Positions 1-7,244 are shown, counted from the first letter of the stretch. The stretch: 8,312 nt of DNA from an uncultured Aliarcobacter sp. (GCA_947629065.1 CANRCH010000076.1:1-8312); one strand, 5' to 3'. Numbers and translations are program-made. The notes: generated by a model from the letters alone, not told the origin.

Positions 1-1
1 A

Positions 2-1438
2 TTAAACTCTTTCAAAATCATCTTCAATTCTTACAATATCATCTTCACCTGTATATTCACCAACTTGTGCTTCTATTAGTACAACTGGTATTTTTCCTTC
101 ATTTTCAAGTCTGTGAAGTTCACCTGCTTTTATATATGTACTTTCGTTTGGTCTTACTAATCTTTTCTCATCTCCAACTGTAACAGTTGCTGTTCCACTT
201 ACAACAATCCAGTGTTCACTTCTATGAAAATGTTTTTGAAGACTTAATCTTTTGTTTGGTTGAACTACTATTCTTTTGATTTTATATCCGTTTGATTCTT
301 CCAAAATAGTGTATGAACCCCATGGTCTATAGCCTGTTAGATGAATATTTTGAAGTTGGCTATTTTGTTTTTTTAATTTTTCTACTACTTGTTTTACTTT
401 TTGGCTTGAGCCTTTTTTAGAAATAAGTAGTGCATCTGCTGTATCAATTATAATTAAATCATCTATATCTACTGTAGCTATTTTTCTTTCATTTCCGTAG
501 ATTAGATTGTTTTTAGAGTCTATTGATATATGGTTTTCGTTTGTTGTGTTGTTATTTTCATCTTTTGGAAGTTCATCAAATAGTGCATCAAAACTTCCAA
601 CATCACTCCAAGATATATTTGATGGGATTACTTTCACAAGTTTTGATTTTTCCATAACTGCGTAGTCTATACTATCTTCAGGAATAGCTGCCATATCTTC
701 ATGTTTTATACGAATTAAATTTTGGTTTGAATTTGAAAATGAATTGCCATTGGCAGGGACTAAAGTCCCTGTTCCGTTTAATGCATCTCTACAAGCATCA
801 TAAATTTTTGGCGAGTATTTTTTGAGTTCATCTAGAAAAACTCCAGATTTAAACATAAACATTCCACTATTCCAGTAGTAGTTTCCAGCTTCTAAATATG
901 ATAATGCTGTATTTAAGTCTGGTTTTTCATGAAAAGCTTTTACATCAAATTCATTTACACTTTCTATATATCCAAAACCAGTTTCTGCAAAAGTAGGAGT
1001 TATTCCAAAAGTTACAAGTTGATTTTTATTTGCAAAATCCTTTGCTTTTTCTACAACTTTTTTATACTCTAATTCATTTTTTATTAAATGGTCGCTTGGA
1101 GTTACAAATACTATCTCATTTGGATCAAGAACCATACAAGCAAGTGCAATAGCAGGAGCTGTATTTCTTCCAATTGGTTCAAGTAGATATTTGTTATTTT
1201 TCTTTTTTAACTCTTCTAATTGATCTAAAGCCAAAAAATATTGTTCTGTATTTGAAACTATAAATGAAGAGTCACAAATTTTGCTATTTCTTTCTACTGT
1301 TAATTGAAATAGTGATTTATTATCCTTGTGTCCAGTGTTCTCATTTAGAAATAGTTTTACAAATTGCTTTGGCATTAAAGTACGACTTACAGGCCATAAT
1401 CTTGTACCACTTCCACCACATAATATAATATTAGTCAA
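2..1438 (-). CDS. manC: Bifunctional mannose-1-phosphate guanylyltransferase / mannose-6-phosphate isomerase (type II PMI-GMP)
   Basis: This cytoplasmic enzyme makes GDP-mannose from mannose-1-phosphate and GTP; the fused cupin domain interconverts fructose-6-phosphate and mannose-6-phosphate. The product feeds LPS, capsule or exopolysaccharide synthesis. The 478 residues match the usual length of the family. The N-terminal nucleotidyltransferase shows GGSGTRLWPVSR (8-19), PKQF (23-26), EPIGRNTAPA (87-96), TPSDHLI (113-119), FHEKP (169-173), WNSGMF (189-194) and SWSDVGSFDAL (276-286). The C-terminal cupin (about 369-478) has RPWGSY (371-376), the metal-site segment QKHFHRSEHW (401-410) and GELHRLEN (439-446). 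The start is TTG: a GGAG lies nine bases upstream, and translation from it begins directly at the TNIILCGGSG strand with no upstream alternative needed. The gene has its own promoter, so it need not depend on dnaB upstream. Oddity: residues about 221-236 are encoded by a GC-rich palindrome and look like an insertion. The stop codon is just inside the window. The family is certain; the exact polysaccharide is unknown. Confidence 0.95.
   Translation of the reverse strand: MTNIILCGGSGTRLWPVSRTLMPKQFVKLFLNENTGHKDNKSLFQLTVERNSKICDSSFIVSNTEQYFLALDQLEELKKKNNKYLLEPIGRNTAPAIALACMVLDPNEIVFVTPSDHLIKNELEYKKVVEKAKDFANKNQLVTFGITPTFAETGFGYIESVNEFDVKAFHEKPDLNTALSYLEAGNYYWNSGMFMFKSGVFLDELKKYSPKIYDACRDALNGTGTLVPANGNSFSNSNQNLIRIKHEDMAAIPEDSIDYAVMEKSKLVKVIPSNISWSDVGSFDALFDELPKDENNNTTNENHISIDSKNNLIYGNERKIATVDIDDLIIIDTADALLISKKGSSQKVKQVVEKLKKQNSQLQNIHLTGYRPWGSYTILEESNGYKIKRIVVQPNKRLSLQKHFHRSEHWIVVSGTATVTVGDEKRLVRPNESTYIKAGELHRLENEGKIPVVLIEAQVGEYTGEDDIVRIEDDFERV
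745..776. repeat. GC-rich palindromic element inside manC
   Basis: Two inverted repeats overlap here. TGCCA-T-TGGCA occupies 745-755, and the perfect CAGGGACT-AA-AGTCCCTG (8+2+8) occupies 754-771. By hand count 18 of these 32 bases are G or C, against roughly 30% in the surrounding gene. On the coding strand it is read in frame as about NGTGTLVPANGN (residues 221-232). It uses GGG, GTC, GCC and GGC codons that are sparse in the rest of the gene. In relatives such as Escherichia coli ManC, as I recall it, the stretch between the ACxxAL helix and the following FIR strand is about ten residues shorter. This fits a REP-like or RPE-like palindrome inserted in a surface loop. No second copy is present in this window, so the repetitive nature is inferred. 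Confidence 0.6.
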
Positions 1439-1447
1439 TTTTTGTTA

Positions 1448-1451
1448 CTCC
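1448..1451 (-). promoter_or_regulatory. Shine-Dalgarno site fixing the TTG start of manC
   Basis: On the minus strand GGAG lies nine bases before the TTG at 1438-1436. No ATG or GTG in frame nearby gives a full GGSGTRLWP nucleotide-binding loop, so this site decides the start. Confidence 0.8.
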
Positions 1452-1474
1452 AAATAATTTATAGAATTTCTCGG

Positions 1475-1503
1475 ATTATACATAAGAGCTACTTAATTTA
1501 CAA
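1475..1503 (-). promoter_or_regulatory. Sigma-70-type promoter of manC
   Basis: On the minus strand a perfect TATAAT -10 box (1480-1475) follows TTGTAA (1503-1498, four of six matches to TTGACA) with a 17-base spacer. Transcription would start near 1468, giving a leader of about 30 bases that contains the GGAG site. It lies in the 81-base gap between the dnaB stop and the manC start, so manC can be expressed separately from ispG-dnaB. Confidence 0.7.
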
Positions 1504-1519
1504 AAGGTATAAAAAGATT

Positions 1520-3991
1520 TTATAAAATATTTGGAATATCTATATTTGTCTCTTTGTGGCTATCTGCAACACTTTCAAATACAACTTCAATTGGTGCAGA
1601 TCCTCCAAAATCATTATCTTTATCAACAAATTTTGTTAAAGCTTTATGGAAATCTAGTTTTACTGTACCTATTGGTCCATTTCTTTGTTTTCCAATAATT
1701 ATTTCAGCTTCTTCAATAGGTTTGTTTTGGAATTTTGATTTATAATCCTCACCTTTATCAAGGGCTTCTTTCTCTTTTCTTGCTTCATCTCTTTCTTTAT
1801 AAACATCATCCCTATAAACAAACATTATAATATCGGCATCTTGTTCTATTGCTCCAGATTCTCTTAAGTCACTTAACATGGGTCTTTTATCAGGTCTGTT
1901 TTCAAGTCCCCTATTTAGCTGAGAAAGTGCAACAACTGGAATTTTTAGCTCCCTTGCAAGCATCTTTAAACCCCTACTAATATCTGAAACTTCTTGGTGT
2001 CTATCTTTATTTCCAATTCCTTGCATTAGCTGTAAATAGTCGATTATTACAAGACTAATATTATTTTCTTCAACTTGTGCTAGTTTTCTCACTCTTGCAC
2101 GAAGTTGATTAATATTTATACTTCCACCATCATCAACAAATAGTTTTTTACTATTTAAATCTTCAAGTGCTAAACTTAAGTTTGACCACTGTGAGTCATC
2201 CATATCACCTTTTCTAAGATTTTGAAGTGGAATTGAAGTTTTTGCTGATAACATTCTTAACATTAATTGTTCTGCTGGCATTTCTAGAGAGAAAAATATT
2301 ACACCTTTATTTCTTTCAACATTTTTTAGTGCCATATTTAAAACAAGTGCTGTATTATGAGTTACAGTCATATCTTCTAGTAAAAACAGTTTATTTCCAT
2401 CTATTTCAAATCCGTAGTAATCATCTACTATATCTTTTTCGATTTTTATTCCAGTTTGATTCCAAGTTCTATTGCAAGTCCAATTTTTTGCTTTTTTTCT
2501 CTCTATTTTTACTGGTATTTTATCTATATTACCAAAAAATCTAACTCTAAAAACCTCAACTTTATAGTCTATTTTTTTAATTTTAGCAATTTTACTTTTT
2601 ATAGATGTTCTAAAGCCTAAAGTATCACATAAAAATTTAACTTGCATTGCTAAATTTTCATCAACAAATGTTATCTCATAGCCATTTGCTTTTTTATCAT
2701 AATGTCCATCGCTATCTATTAATCCAGCTAAAAGTTTAAGTCTATTTTGCTTTGAATTGATTAAATAATCTTGTGGAATATGCTTATTTCCTAAAACTTG
2801 TTCATCTCTTAATAATTTTTGTAAAGAAAATGCTTTTTTTCCATCTACTTGTTTTTTATTTGTTATAGAATATTCAGGACATCTGTTTTTTGCTTCATAA
2901 ACTCTTAATTCTAAATCTAGTTTTTTTGCATACTGTTCTAAATACTCTTTTACTTCTTTATCTTCTGAGTAGATTGAAACTTTATTTTTAGCACCATCAC
3001 CTAGCCAAATACCTAGAAAATATGGTTCTATTTTAGTAACTTTGTCTTCAAATTCAACAGCTACTTTATAACCTTTATAATTGCTTTGAAATTTTTTAGA
3101 TTTCTCTGTAAACTCTTTTATATTTATATTTAAAACATCACCATTTTTATGATTGCCTTCATTTCTACTTCTTTTTAAAGATAAGATATGCGACTCATTT
3201 ACTCTATAATCTTGTGCTTTATTTTGTCGTACCCAGTACATCTGTTCACGACCTTGTGTAGTAGATAATACATTTCTTGGATTTGAATCATCGCCCATTA
3301 ATTTATCACCAACTTTTACATCTTCAACACATTTTAAAGTTCCATCAAACATTAAAACTTTTGTACCTCGTGCAAGACATTTTCCCATAGCAGGACGTGC
3401 AGCAATAATTACCAAATCCCCTTCATTAAAACCTGTTGTTTTTTTATCTAAAGATTCAAAACCTGTTGTTTGACCTATTAGGTATTTATTTCCAAGTTTT
3501 TTCATCTTTTCAATATATTCTAAAGTGTCACTTGTGATAGTTTTCATATCTTTTAGTTCACTATTTGCACTATTTGTTGAGATTTTATAAAGTTCACCTT
3601 GAATAGTATCAAGTGCTTCATTTGCAGTTGTTTGTTCATCAAGCGACACTTTTTTAATAGTAGTTGCCAAACTTGCAAGCTCTCTTTTTACTGCACTATC
3701 TTTTATCTCTTTTACATAAGCACTTGTGTTCGTAATAGGATTTGCACTTAAAATTTCAAGAATTACAGAATCATCTACATCTTTTTGATTTACCCTATTT
3801 TTTATAAACTCTTCATCTATTGGCATATCTTCTTCATGAAGTTTTACCATAGCTTCAAAAATAGCTTTGTGTGCAGGAAGATAGAAATCTTTTGGTTTTA
3901 AAACAGCAATTATTTCTTCAAGTTCTTCAGGGTTAAAAAAAACTGAACTTAATACAGCTCTTTCAATATTTATACTATATATACTATCCAT
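1520..3991 (-). CDS. dnaB: Replicative DNA helicase DnaB, interrupted by an intein
   Basis: DnaB is the hexameric helicase that unwinds DNA at the replication fork. The 823-residue precursor holds a 342-residue intein (residues 205-546); the spliced helicase would be 481 residues, normal for DnaB. Residues 1 to about 105 form the DnaB N-terminal domain (ERAVLSSVFF at 10-19). The RecA-like ATPase domain begins near 171 (LIGQTTGFESLDKKTTGF). Walker A is ARPAMGK at 198-204, then the intein, then TALVLNMA from T547. After it come the catalytic glutamate in FFSLEM (E570), Walker B VIIDYLQLM (648-656, D651), ALSQLNRGLE (688-697), DLRESGAIEQDAD (708-720) and the arginine finger in KQRNG (R770). All key residues are present, so the helicase should work once spliced. 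The gene starts with ATG nine bases after the ispG stop. Its likely ribosome site AAGAGG sits in the last codons of ispG (13 bases from the ATG), suggesting translational coupling in an ispG-dnaB operon. Confidence 0.97.
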   Translation of the reverse strand: MDSIYSINIERAVLSSVFFNPEELEEIIAVLKPKDFYLPAHKAIFEAMVKLHEEDMPIDEEFIKNRVNQKDVDDSVILEILSANPITNTSAYVKEIKDSAVKRELASLATTIKKVSLDEQTTANEALDTIQGELYKISTNSANSELKDMKTITSDTLEYIEKMKKLGNKYLIGQTTGFESLDKKTTGFNEGDLVIIAARPAMGKCLARGTKVLMFDGTLKCVEDVKVGDKLMGDDSNPRNVLSTTQGREQMYWVRQNKAQDYRVNESHILSLKRSRNEGNHKNGDVLNINIKEFTEKSKKFQSNYKGYKVAVEFEDKVTKIEPYFLGIWLGDGAKNKVSIYSEDKEVKEYLEQYAKKLDLELRVYEAKNRCPEYSITNKKQVDGKKAFSLQKLLRDEQVLGNKHIPQDYLINSKQNRLKLLAGLIDSDGHYDKKANGYEITFVDENLAMQVKFLCDTLGFRTSIKSKIAKIKKIDYKVEVFRVRFFGNIDKIPVKIERKKAKNWTCNRTWNQTGIKIEKDIVDDYYGFEIDGNKLFLLEDMTVTHNTALVLNMALKNVERNKGVIFFSLEMPAEQLMLRMLSAKTSIPLQNLRKGDMDDSQWSNLSLALEDLNSKKLFVDDGGSININQLRARVRKLAQVEENNISLVIIDYLQLMQGIGNKDRHQEVSDISRGLKMLARELKIPVVALSQLNRGLENRPDKRPMLSDLRESGAIEQDADIIMFVYRDDVYKERDEARKEKEALDKGEDYKSKFQNKPIEEAEIIIGKQRNGPIGTVKLDFHKALTKFVDKDNDFGGSAPIEVVFESVADSHKETNIDIPNIL
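2354..3379 (-). mobile_element. DnaB intein with LAGLIDADG homing endonuclease, in the Walker A P-loop
   Basis: This is a self-splicing protein element, residues C205 to N546 of the DnaB precursor, 342 residues. Splicing block A begins CLARGTKVLMFDG with the nucleophile C205. Block B is VNESHILSL (264-272) with the conserved H268; its usual TxxH threonine is Asn265. Block F/G reads YYGFEIDGNKLFLL (525-538) and ends MTVTHN, with the penultimate H545 and terminal N546; the +1 residue is T547. Between the splicing halves are two dodecapeptide motifs, FLGIWLGDG (325-333, acidic D332) and LAGLIDSDG (421-429, acidic D428), as in active dimeric-fold homing endonucleases. The insertion falls between the Walker lysine K204 and T547. 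The reading frame is unbroken and all splicing residues are present, so splicing is expected. Hand counts of eight 60-base rows each gave about 25% GC in the intein and 32% in the flanking helicase, consistent with horizontal arrival. Confidence 0.97.
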
Positions 3992-4000
3992 TTAGTTTTT

Positions 4001-5062
4001 TTAGCCTCTTCTTTTTGCTTCAAATTCTACTTCTTCCACAAATTTATTGATTAAAGCTTCACCGCTTAGTTTTGAAATAATTTCACCTTTTTTCATAACT
4101 AATCCACTTCCTTTTCCAAAAGCAATTGCAACATCTGCAGCTTTTGCTTCTCCAATAGCATTTACAACACATCCCATAACTGATACATCAAGTGGTGTTT
4201 TTATATGTGCTGTTCTTTTTTCAATTTCTGCAACTGCACTTACTAAATCAGCCTCAATTCTTCCACAAGTAGGACAAGAAATAATATTTAAGCCCTCTTT
4301 TGAGATGCCTAAATCTTTTAAAATAGCCCTTCCAACTTTTATCTCCTCTTCAAGTTCACCTGTCATTGAAACTCTTAAAGTGTCCCCTATTCCATCAAGA
4401 AGTAAACTTCCAAGTGCTATTGAAGATTTTATTGTAGAGTGAAACTGCGTTCCAGCTTCTGTAACTCCTAAATGAAATGGATAATCATTCATAGGTCGAA
4501 GCATTCTATAAGCAGCTACTGTTCTTTGAACATCACTAGCTTTTAGAGATACTTTTATATCTGTAAATCCTAAATCTTCTAAAAACTTGATATTGTAATC
4601 AGCACTTGCAACCATACCTTCAGGAGTTTGTCCATATCTATCTTCAAACTCTTTTTCCAAGCTTCCACAATTTACTCCAACTCTTATTGGAAGATTTCTT
4701 GCCTGACAAGCTTTTACAACCTCTTTTACTCTATTTTTTTCTCCAATATTTCCCGGATTAATTCTAATACAATCAACTACCTCAGCTGCTATTAAAGCTA
4801 ATTTATAGTGAAAGTGAATATCTGCAACTATTGGTAAATCTACTTGTTTTTTTATCTCTTTTAAAGCATTTGCATCTTCAATATGAGGAACTGCAACTCT
4901 TACAATATCAGCACCTGCGAAATGAAGTTGTTTTATCTGCTCAACTGTAGCTTGTACATCTGATGTTTTAGTATATGTCATTGATTGAACGCTTATTGGT
5001 GCATCACCACCTATTAAGACATTTCCTACGCTTATTTGTTTTGTTTTATATCTATTTATCAT
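4001..5062 (-). CDS. ispG: 4-hydroxy-3-methylbut-2-en-1-yl diphosphate synthase (GcpE)
   Basis: IspG is the penultimate enzyme of the MEP isoprenoid pathway. It reductively opens methylerythritol cyclodiphosphate to HMBPP using a [4Fe-4S] cluster and electrons from flavodoxin or ferredoxin. The 353 residues match the compact bacterial form. A TIM-barrel-like N-terminal domain begins [18 protein letters not shown] (12-29) and includes DIHFHY (81-86), RINPGNIG (100-107) and [11 protein letters not shown] (195-205). The C-terminal cluster domain has the ligands in SCPTCGR (C263, C266) and [11 protein letters not shown] (C298 and E305), with the same spacing as C270, C273, C305 and E312 of Escherichia coli. 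The ATG is the only sensible start; the upstream frame has no ATG, GTG or TTG before a stop. There is no Shine-Dalgarno site, but a -10 box ends seven bases upstream, so the mRNA may be leaderless. It is first in a probable ispG-dnaB operon and diverges from the kinase gene. Confidence 0.98.
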   Translation of the reverse strand: MINRYKTKQISVGNVLIGGDAPISVQSMTYTKTSDVQATVEQIKQLHFAGADIVRVAVPHIEDANALKEIKKQVDLPIVADIHFHYKLALIAAEVVDCIRINPGNIGEKNRVKEVVKACQARNLPIRVGVNCGSLEKEFEDRYGQTPEGMVASADYNIKFLEDLGFTDIKVSLKASDVQRTVAAYRMLRPMNDYPFHLGVTEAGTQFHSTIKSSIALGSLLLDGIGDTLRVSMTGELEEEIKVGRAILKDLGISKEGLNIISCPTCGRIEADLVSAVAEIEKRTAHIKTPLDVSVMGCVVNAIGEAKAADVAIAFGKGSGLVMKKGEIISKLSGEALINKFVEEVEFEAKRRG

Positions 5063-5069
5063 AGCTGGG

Positions 5070-5084
5070 ATTTTATCGAAAAAT
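5070..5084 (-). promoter_or_regulatory. Promoter -10 region of ispG (possibly leaderless start)
   Basis: On the minus strand the sequence ATTTTTCGATAAAAT ends in TAAAAT (5075-5070, five of six matches to TATAAT) preceded by a T tract, the promoter style of Campylobacterota. Only seven bases (CCCAGCT) separate the box from the ATG, so transcription would begin at or within about two bases of the start codon. No convincing -35 box was seen at 17 bases. The same 15-base string with one change precedes cvpA. Confidence 0.6.
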
Positions 5085-5139
5085 GTTTAAATTAAAGTGA
5101 ATATTAATTTAATTAAAGATATTATTTTTCCTAAATAAA

Positions 5140-5145
5140 TATTAT
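5140..5145 (+). promoter_or_regulatory. Candidate -10 box for the histidine kinase gene
   Basis: TATTAT matches TATAAT in five of six positions and would start transcription near 5152, leaving a leader of about 16 bases that includes AAGGA. The region is so AT-rich that the equivalent TATTAT at 5120-5125 is an equally possible choice. Confidence 0.3.
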
Positions 5146-5158
5146 TTTATTACACAAA

Positions 5159-5163
5159 AAGGA
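5159..5163 (+). promoter_or_regulatory. Shine-Dalgarno site fixing the TTG start of the kinase gene
   Basis: AAGGA sits five bases before the TTG at 5169. The first in-frame ATG encodes Met412, long past both membrane segments, so TTG is needed to produce the N-terminal anchor. Confidence 0.8.
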
Positions 5164-5168
5164 ATATA

Positions 5169-7244
5169 TTGCAAATTAATAAGAATTTTTTAATTATTAT
5201 TTTATCTTTTTTTCTAATTTCTTCTTTATTGGTCTTTCTAGTTTACAGTAGTATTTCAAAAAAACAAGATGAAATTTTAGAAAAAATCTATCAAACAACA
5301 TATAAAAATATAAATGAAAAAGTAAGCAATTTAATCAGTGATAAATCAAATACTTCTTTGGCAATTGCAATTGCACTATCAAAAGATGAAAACCTATATA
5401 GTCACTTTAGAAATGAAGATTATGAAAAACTAAACTATAAAGGAATTGCTAAACTAATCGAGGATAATTCAAAATATAAAAATATCTGGATTCAAGTTTT
5501 AGATAAAAACAGAAACAGTATTTATAGATCTTGGACAAATATTAGAGGTGGTTTGCAGTTTAGAGATGATTTACAAAATCAAAATGTATTAAGAAATATT
5601 TCAACTTCGATTAGTATTGGACTTTTTAATATTGGAATAAAAGCAAGAACTCCTATTTTAGATGAGAATAATGAGCTTTTTGGAGCTTTAGAAATTGTTA
5701 CACATTTTGATTCTATTTCTGAAGATTTAGAAAAAGATAGTTTAGAACCTATTGTAATAGCTGAAAAAAGATTTAGAAAAAACATAAAATATCCTATGCT
5801 TTCAAGCACTTTTATAGATGATTATCATATTGCAAATGGAAATGCTAGTAAAAAACTGTGCAACTATTTAGAAAAAAATGGAATAGAAAAATATGTAAAT
5901 ATTGATACATATTTAGTTGAAAATGGTTATTTTATAGCAAATTATCACCTTTTAAATGATAAAGGTGATAAAATTGGTTCTATTTTAAACTTTTATGATC
6001 TGAAAAATCTTGATTTAGAGTATGTGAACTCTTTAAAAAAACAGAATATTCTTACTGCTTTAATTGTTTTAATGTTATTACTTTTTGCAACTATTATTTA
6101 TATGTATTCAAAATATGTGAAAAACATAAAAGCTTCTGAACAAAAAAACAGATTAATTCTTGATACACAATCAAGTATTGTAATTATTACAAATGGGAAA
6201 GAGATTCTTGATGCAAATAAAAAGCTATTTGATTTCTTTGTTGATTATGATAATTTAATTGATTTTAAAAAAGAAGTTCATTGTATTTGTAAAAAATTTG
6301 TAGATATTAAAAATGAAGATTACCTATTAGATTTAGATTATGATGCAAAAAATTGGGCTCAACACGCACTATTTAATCAAGATAAAGATTTTAAAGTAGC
6401 AATGTATGATTCAAATGAAAATTTAAAACACTTCTCATTAAAAGTTAGTAAACTTGAAGACAATGATTTATTAATAGCTACTTTTACAGATATTTCTAAA
6501 GATATTTTAAAAAGTGAAAGAGAAAAAAATGAGCAAAAATTCATATATCAACAAGCAAAAATAAATGCTATTTCCAATACTTTAGAGAATATTGCTCATC
6601 AATGGCGACAACCTTTAAGTGTAATAAGCACACTTGCAAGTGGATTAAAACTTAAAAAAGAGCTTAATATTTTACAAGATAAAGAGTTAGTAAAATCGTG
6701 TGATACTATTGTATTTAATACTTCAAAACTTTCAAATACTATTGAAAACTTTTCAAACTTCTTTATGAATTCAAGTACAGAAAACAGAACTTCACTTGTA
6801 GAAAATATACATCAAGTAATTGAATTTTTGGACTCTATTTTAGAAAGAAATGGTATTGTTTGCCTATTTGAATACGATAGAGATATTTTACTAAATTGTG
6901 AAAGCAATACCTTTTCTGAAGTATTTTTAAATATTTTAGATAACTCTATTGCTGCTTTAATTGAAAATACAATTGAGAGTGATAGATATATTTTAATAAA
7001 AATAGAAAACAGTGTTTTAACTATAAAAGATAGTGGTGGCGGAATAGATGAAAAAATAGTATCAAAAATATTTGAACCTTACTTTACAACAAAGCATCAA
7101 AGCTATGGTGTTGGACTTGGACTTTATATTGTTGAAGAGTTTTTTACAAAAACTTTAAACAAAAAAATAGAGTTAAAAAATGAAGAGTTTGTACACGAAA
7201 ACAAGAATTTAAAAGGATTAAACTTCATTATTTATCTTCATTAA
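5169..7244 (+). CDS. Membrane sensor histidine kinase with Cache-like periplasmic domain
   Basis: This is an inner-membrane two-component sensor of 691 residues. A first membrane segment (about 7-27) is followed by a large periplasmic region (about 28-292). That region has Cache-type features: IWIQVLDKNRNSIYRSW (106-122), and GIKARTPILDENNELFGALE (156-175), the strand-turn-strand expected of the ligand-binding fold. A second membrane segment (about 294-314) leads to a PAS-like domain (about 326-445) and then a HisKA dimerisation domain with the H-box ENIAHQWRQPL (473-483; phosphoacceptor H477). The ATPase domain has the N-box NILDNS (588-593), G1 DSGGGI (621-626), FEPYFTT (635-641) and G2 GVGLGL (647-652). 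All catalytic boxes are intact and there is no receiver domain. No response regulator gene is next to it, so its partner and signal cannot be read here. It starts at TTG with AAGGA upstream. The gene is very AT-rich, especially the sensor part. The kinase call is firm; the Cache assignment is by pattern only. Confidence 0.93.
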   Translation: MQINKNFLIIILSFFLISSLLVFLVYSSISKKQDEILEKIYQTTYKNINEKVSNLISDKSNTSLAIAIALSKDENLYSHFRNEDYEKLNYKGIAKLIEDNSKYKNIWIQVLDKNRNSIYRSWTNIRGGLQFRDDLQNQNVLRNISTSISIGLFNIGIKARTPILDENNELFGALEIVTHFDSISEDLEKDSLEPIVIAEKRFRKNIKYPMLSSTFIDDYHIANGNASKKLCNYLEKNGIEKYVNIDTYLVENGYFIANYHLLNDKGDKIGSILNFYDLKNLDLEYVNSLKKQNILTALIVLMLLLFATIIYMYSKYVKNIKASEQKNRLILDTQSSIVIITNGKEILDANKKLFDFFVDYDNLIDFKKEVHCICKKFVDIKNEDYLLDLDYDAKNWAQHALFNQDKDFKVAMYDSNENLKHFSLKVSKLEDNDLLIATFTDISKDILKSEREKNEQKFIYQQAKINAISNTLENIAHQWRQPLSVISTLASGLKLKKELNILQDKELVKSCDTIVFNTSKLSNTIENFSNFFMNSSTENRTSLVENIHQVIEFLDSILERNGIVCLFEYDRDILLNCESNTFSEVFLNILDNSIAALIENTIESDRYILIKIENSVLTIKDSGGGIDEKIVSKIFEPYFTTKHQSYGVGLGLYIVEEFFTKTLNKKIELKNEEFVHENKNLKGLNFIIYLH

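Larger units (their letters stand above)
5063..5168. other. Divergent AT-rich intergenic region between ispG and the kinase gene
   Basis: These 106 bases must hold both outward promoters. The ispG -10 box is on the left. Toward the kinase there are two copies of TATTATTTT (5120-5128 and 5140-5148) exactly 20 bases apart, and an AT-only palindrome TTAATT-T-AATTAA (5104-5116). No RNA gene, small ORF or stable hairpin is visible. Confidence 0.6.

Noticed and set aside
1511..1528. Possible terminator after dnaB: palindrome ATTTTATAAAAT followed by CTTTTT on the minus strand
   Set aside because: The palindrome is pure A/T and could form only about four weak pairs around a loop; not enough to call an intrinsic terminator.
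1554..1745. Short plus-strand frame antisense to the 3' end of dnaB
   Set aside because: No motif supports it and it is fully covered by the conserved helicase domain.
2227..2544. Open plus-strand frame antisense to dnaB and the intein, encoding a very hydrophobic 105-residue peptide
   Set aside because: It runs against well-supported coding sequence, has no family motifs, and its Phe/Leu richness is what Lys- and Glu-rich AT-biased genes give on the opposite strand.
2354..3379. Interpretation of the dnaB insertion as an intron, or as a separate endonuclease gene
   Set aside because: The frame is continuous through both junctions and carries protein-splicing blocks at both ends with Cys first and His-Asn last, which fits an intein and not an RNA intron.
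4047..4442. Open plus-strand frame of 131 codons antisense to ispG
   Set aside because: It overlaps the certain ispG gene, shows no domain pattern, and its composition is a mirror of ispG codon use.
5104..5116. Palindrome TTAATT-T-AATTAA as a Fur-like or other operator
   Set aside because: It does not match the Fur box, and A/T-only palindromes of this size are expected by chance in such a region.
5579..5809. Minus-strand frame inside the histidine kinase gene
   Set aside because: It lies wholly within a continuous kinase gene and shows no recognisable domain.
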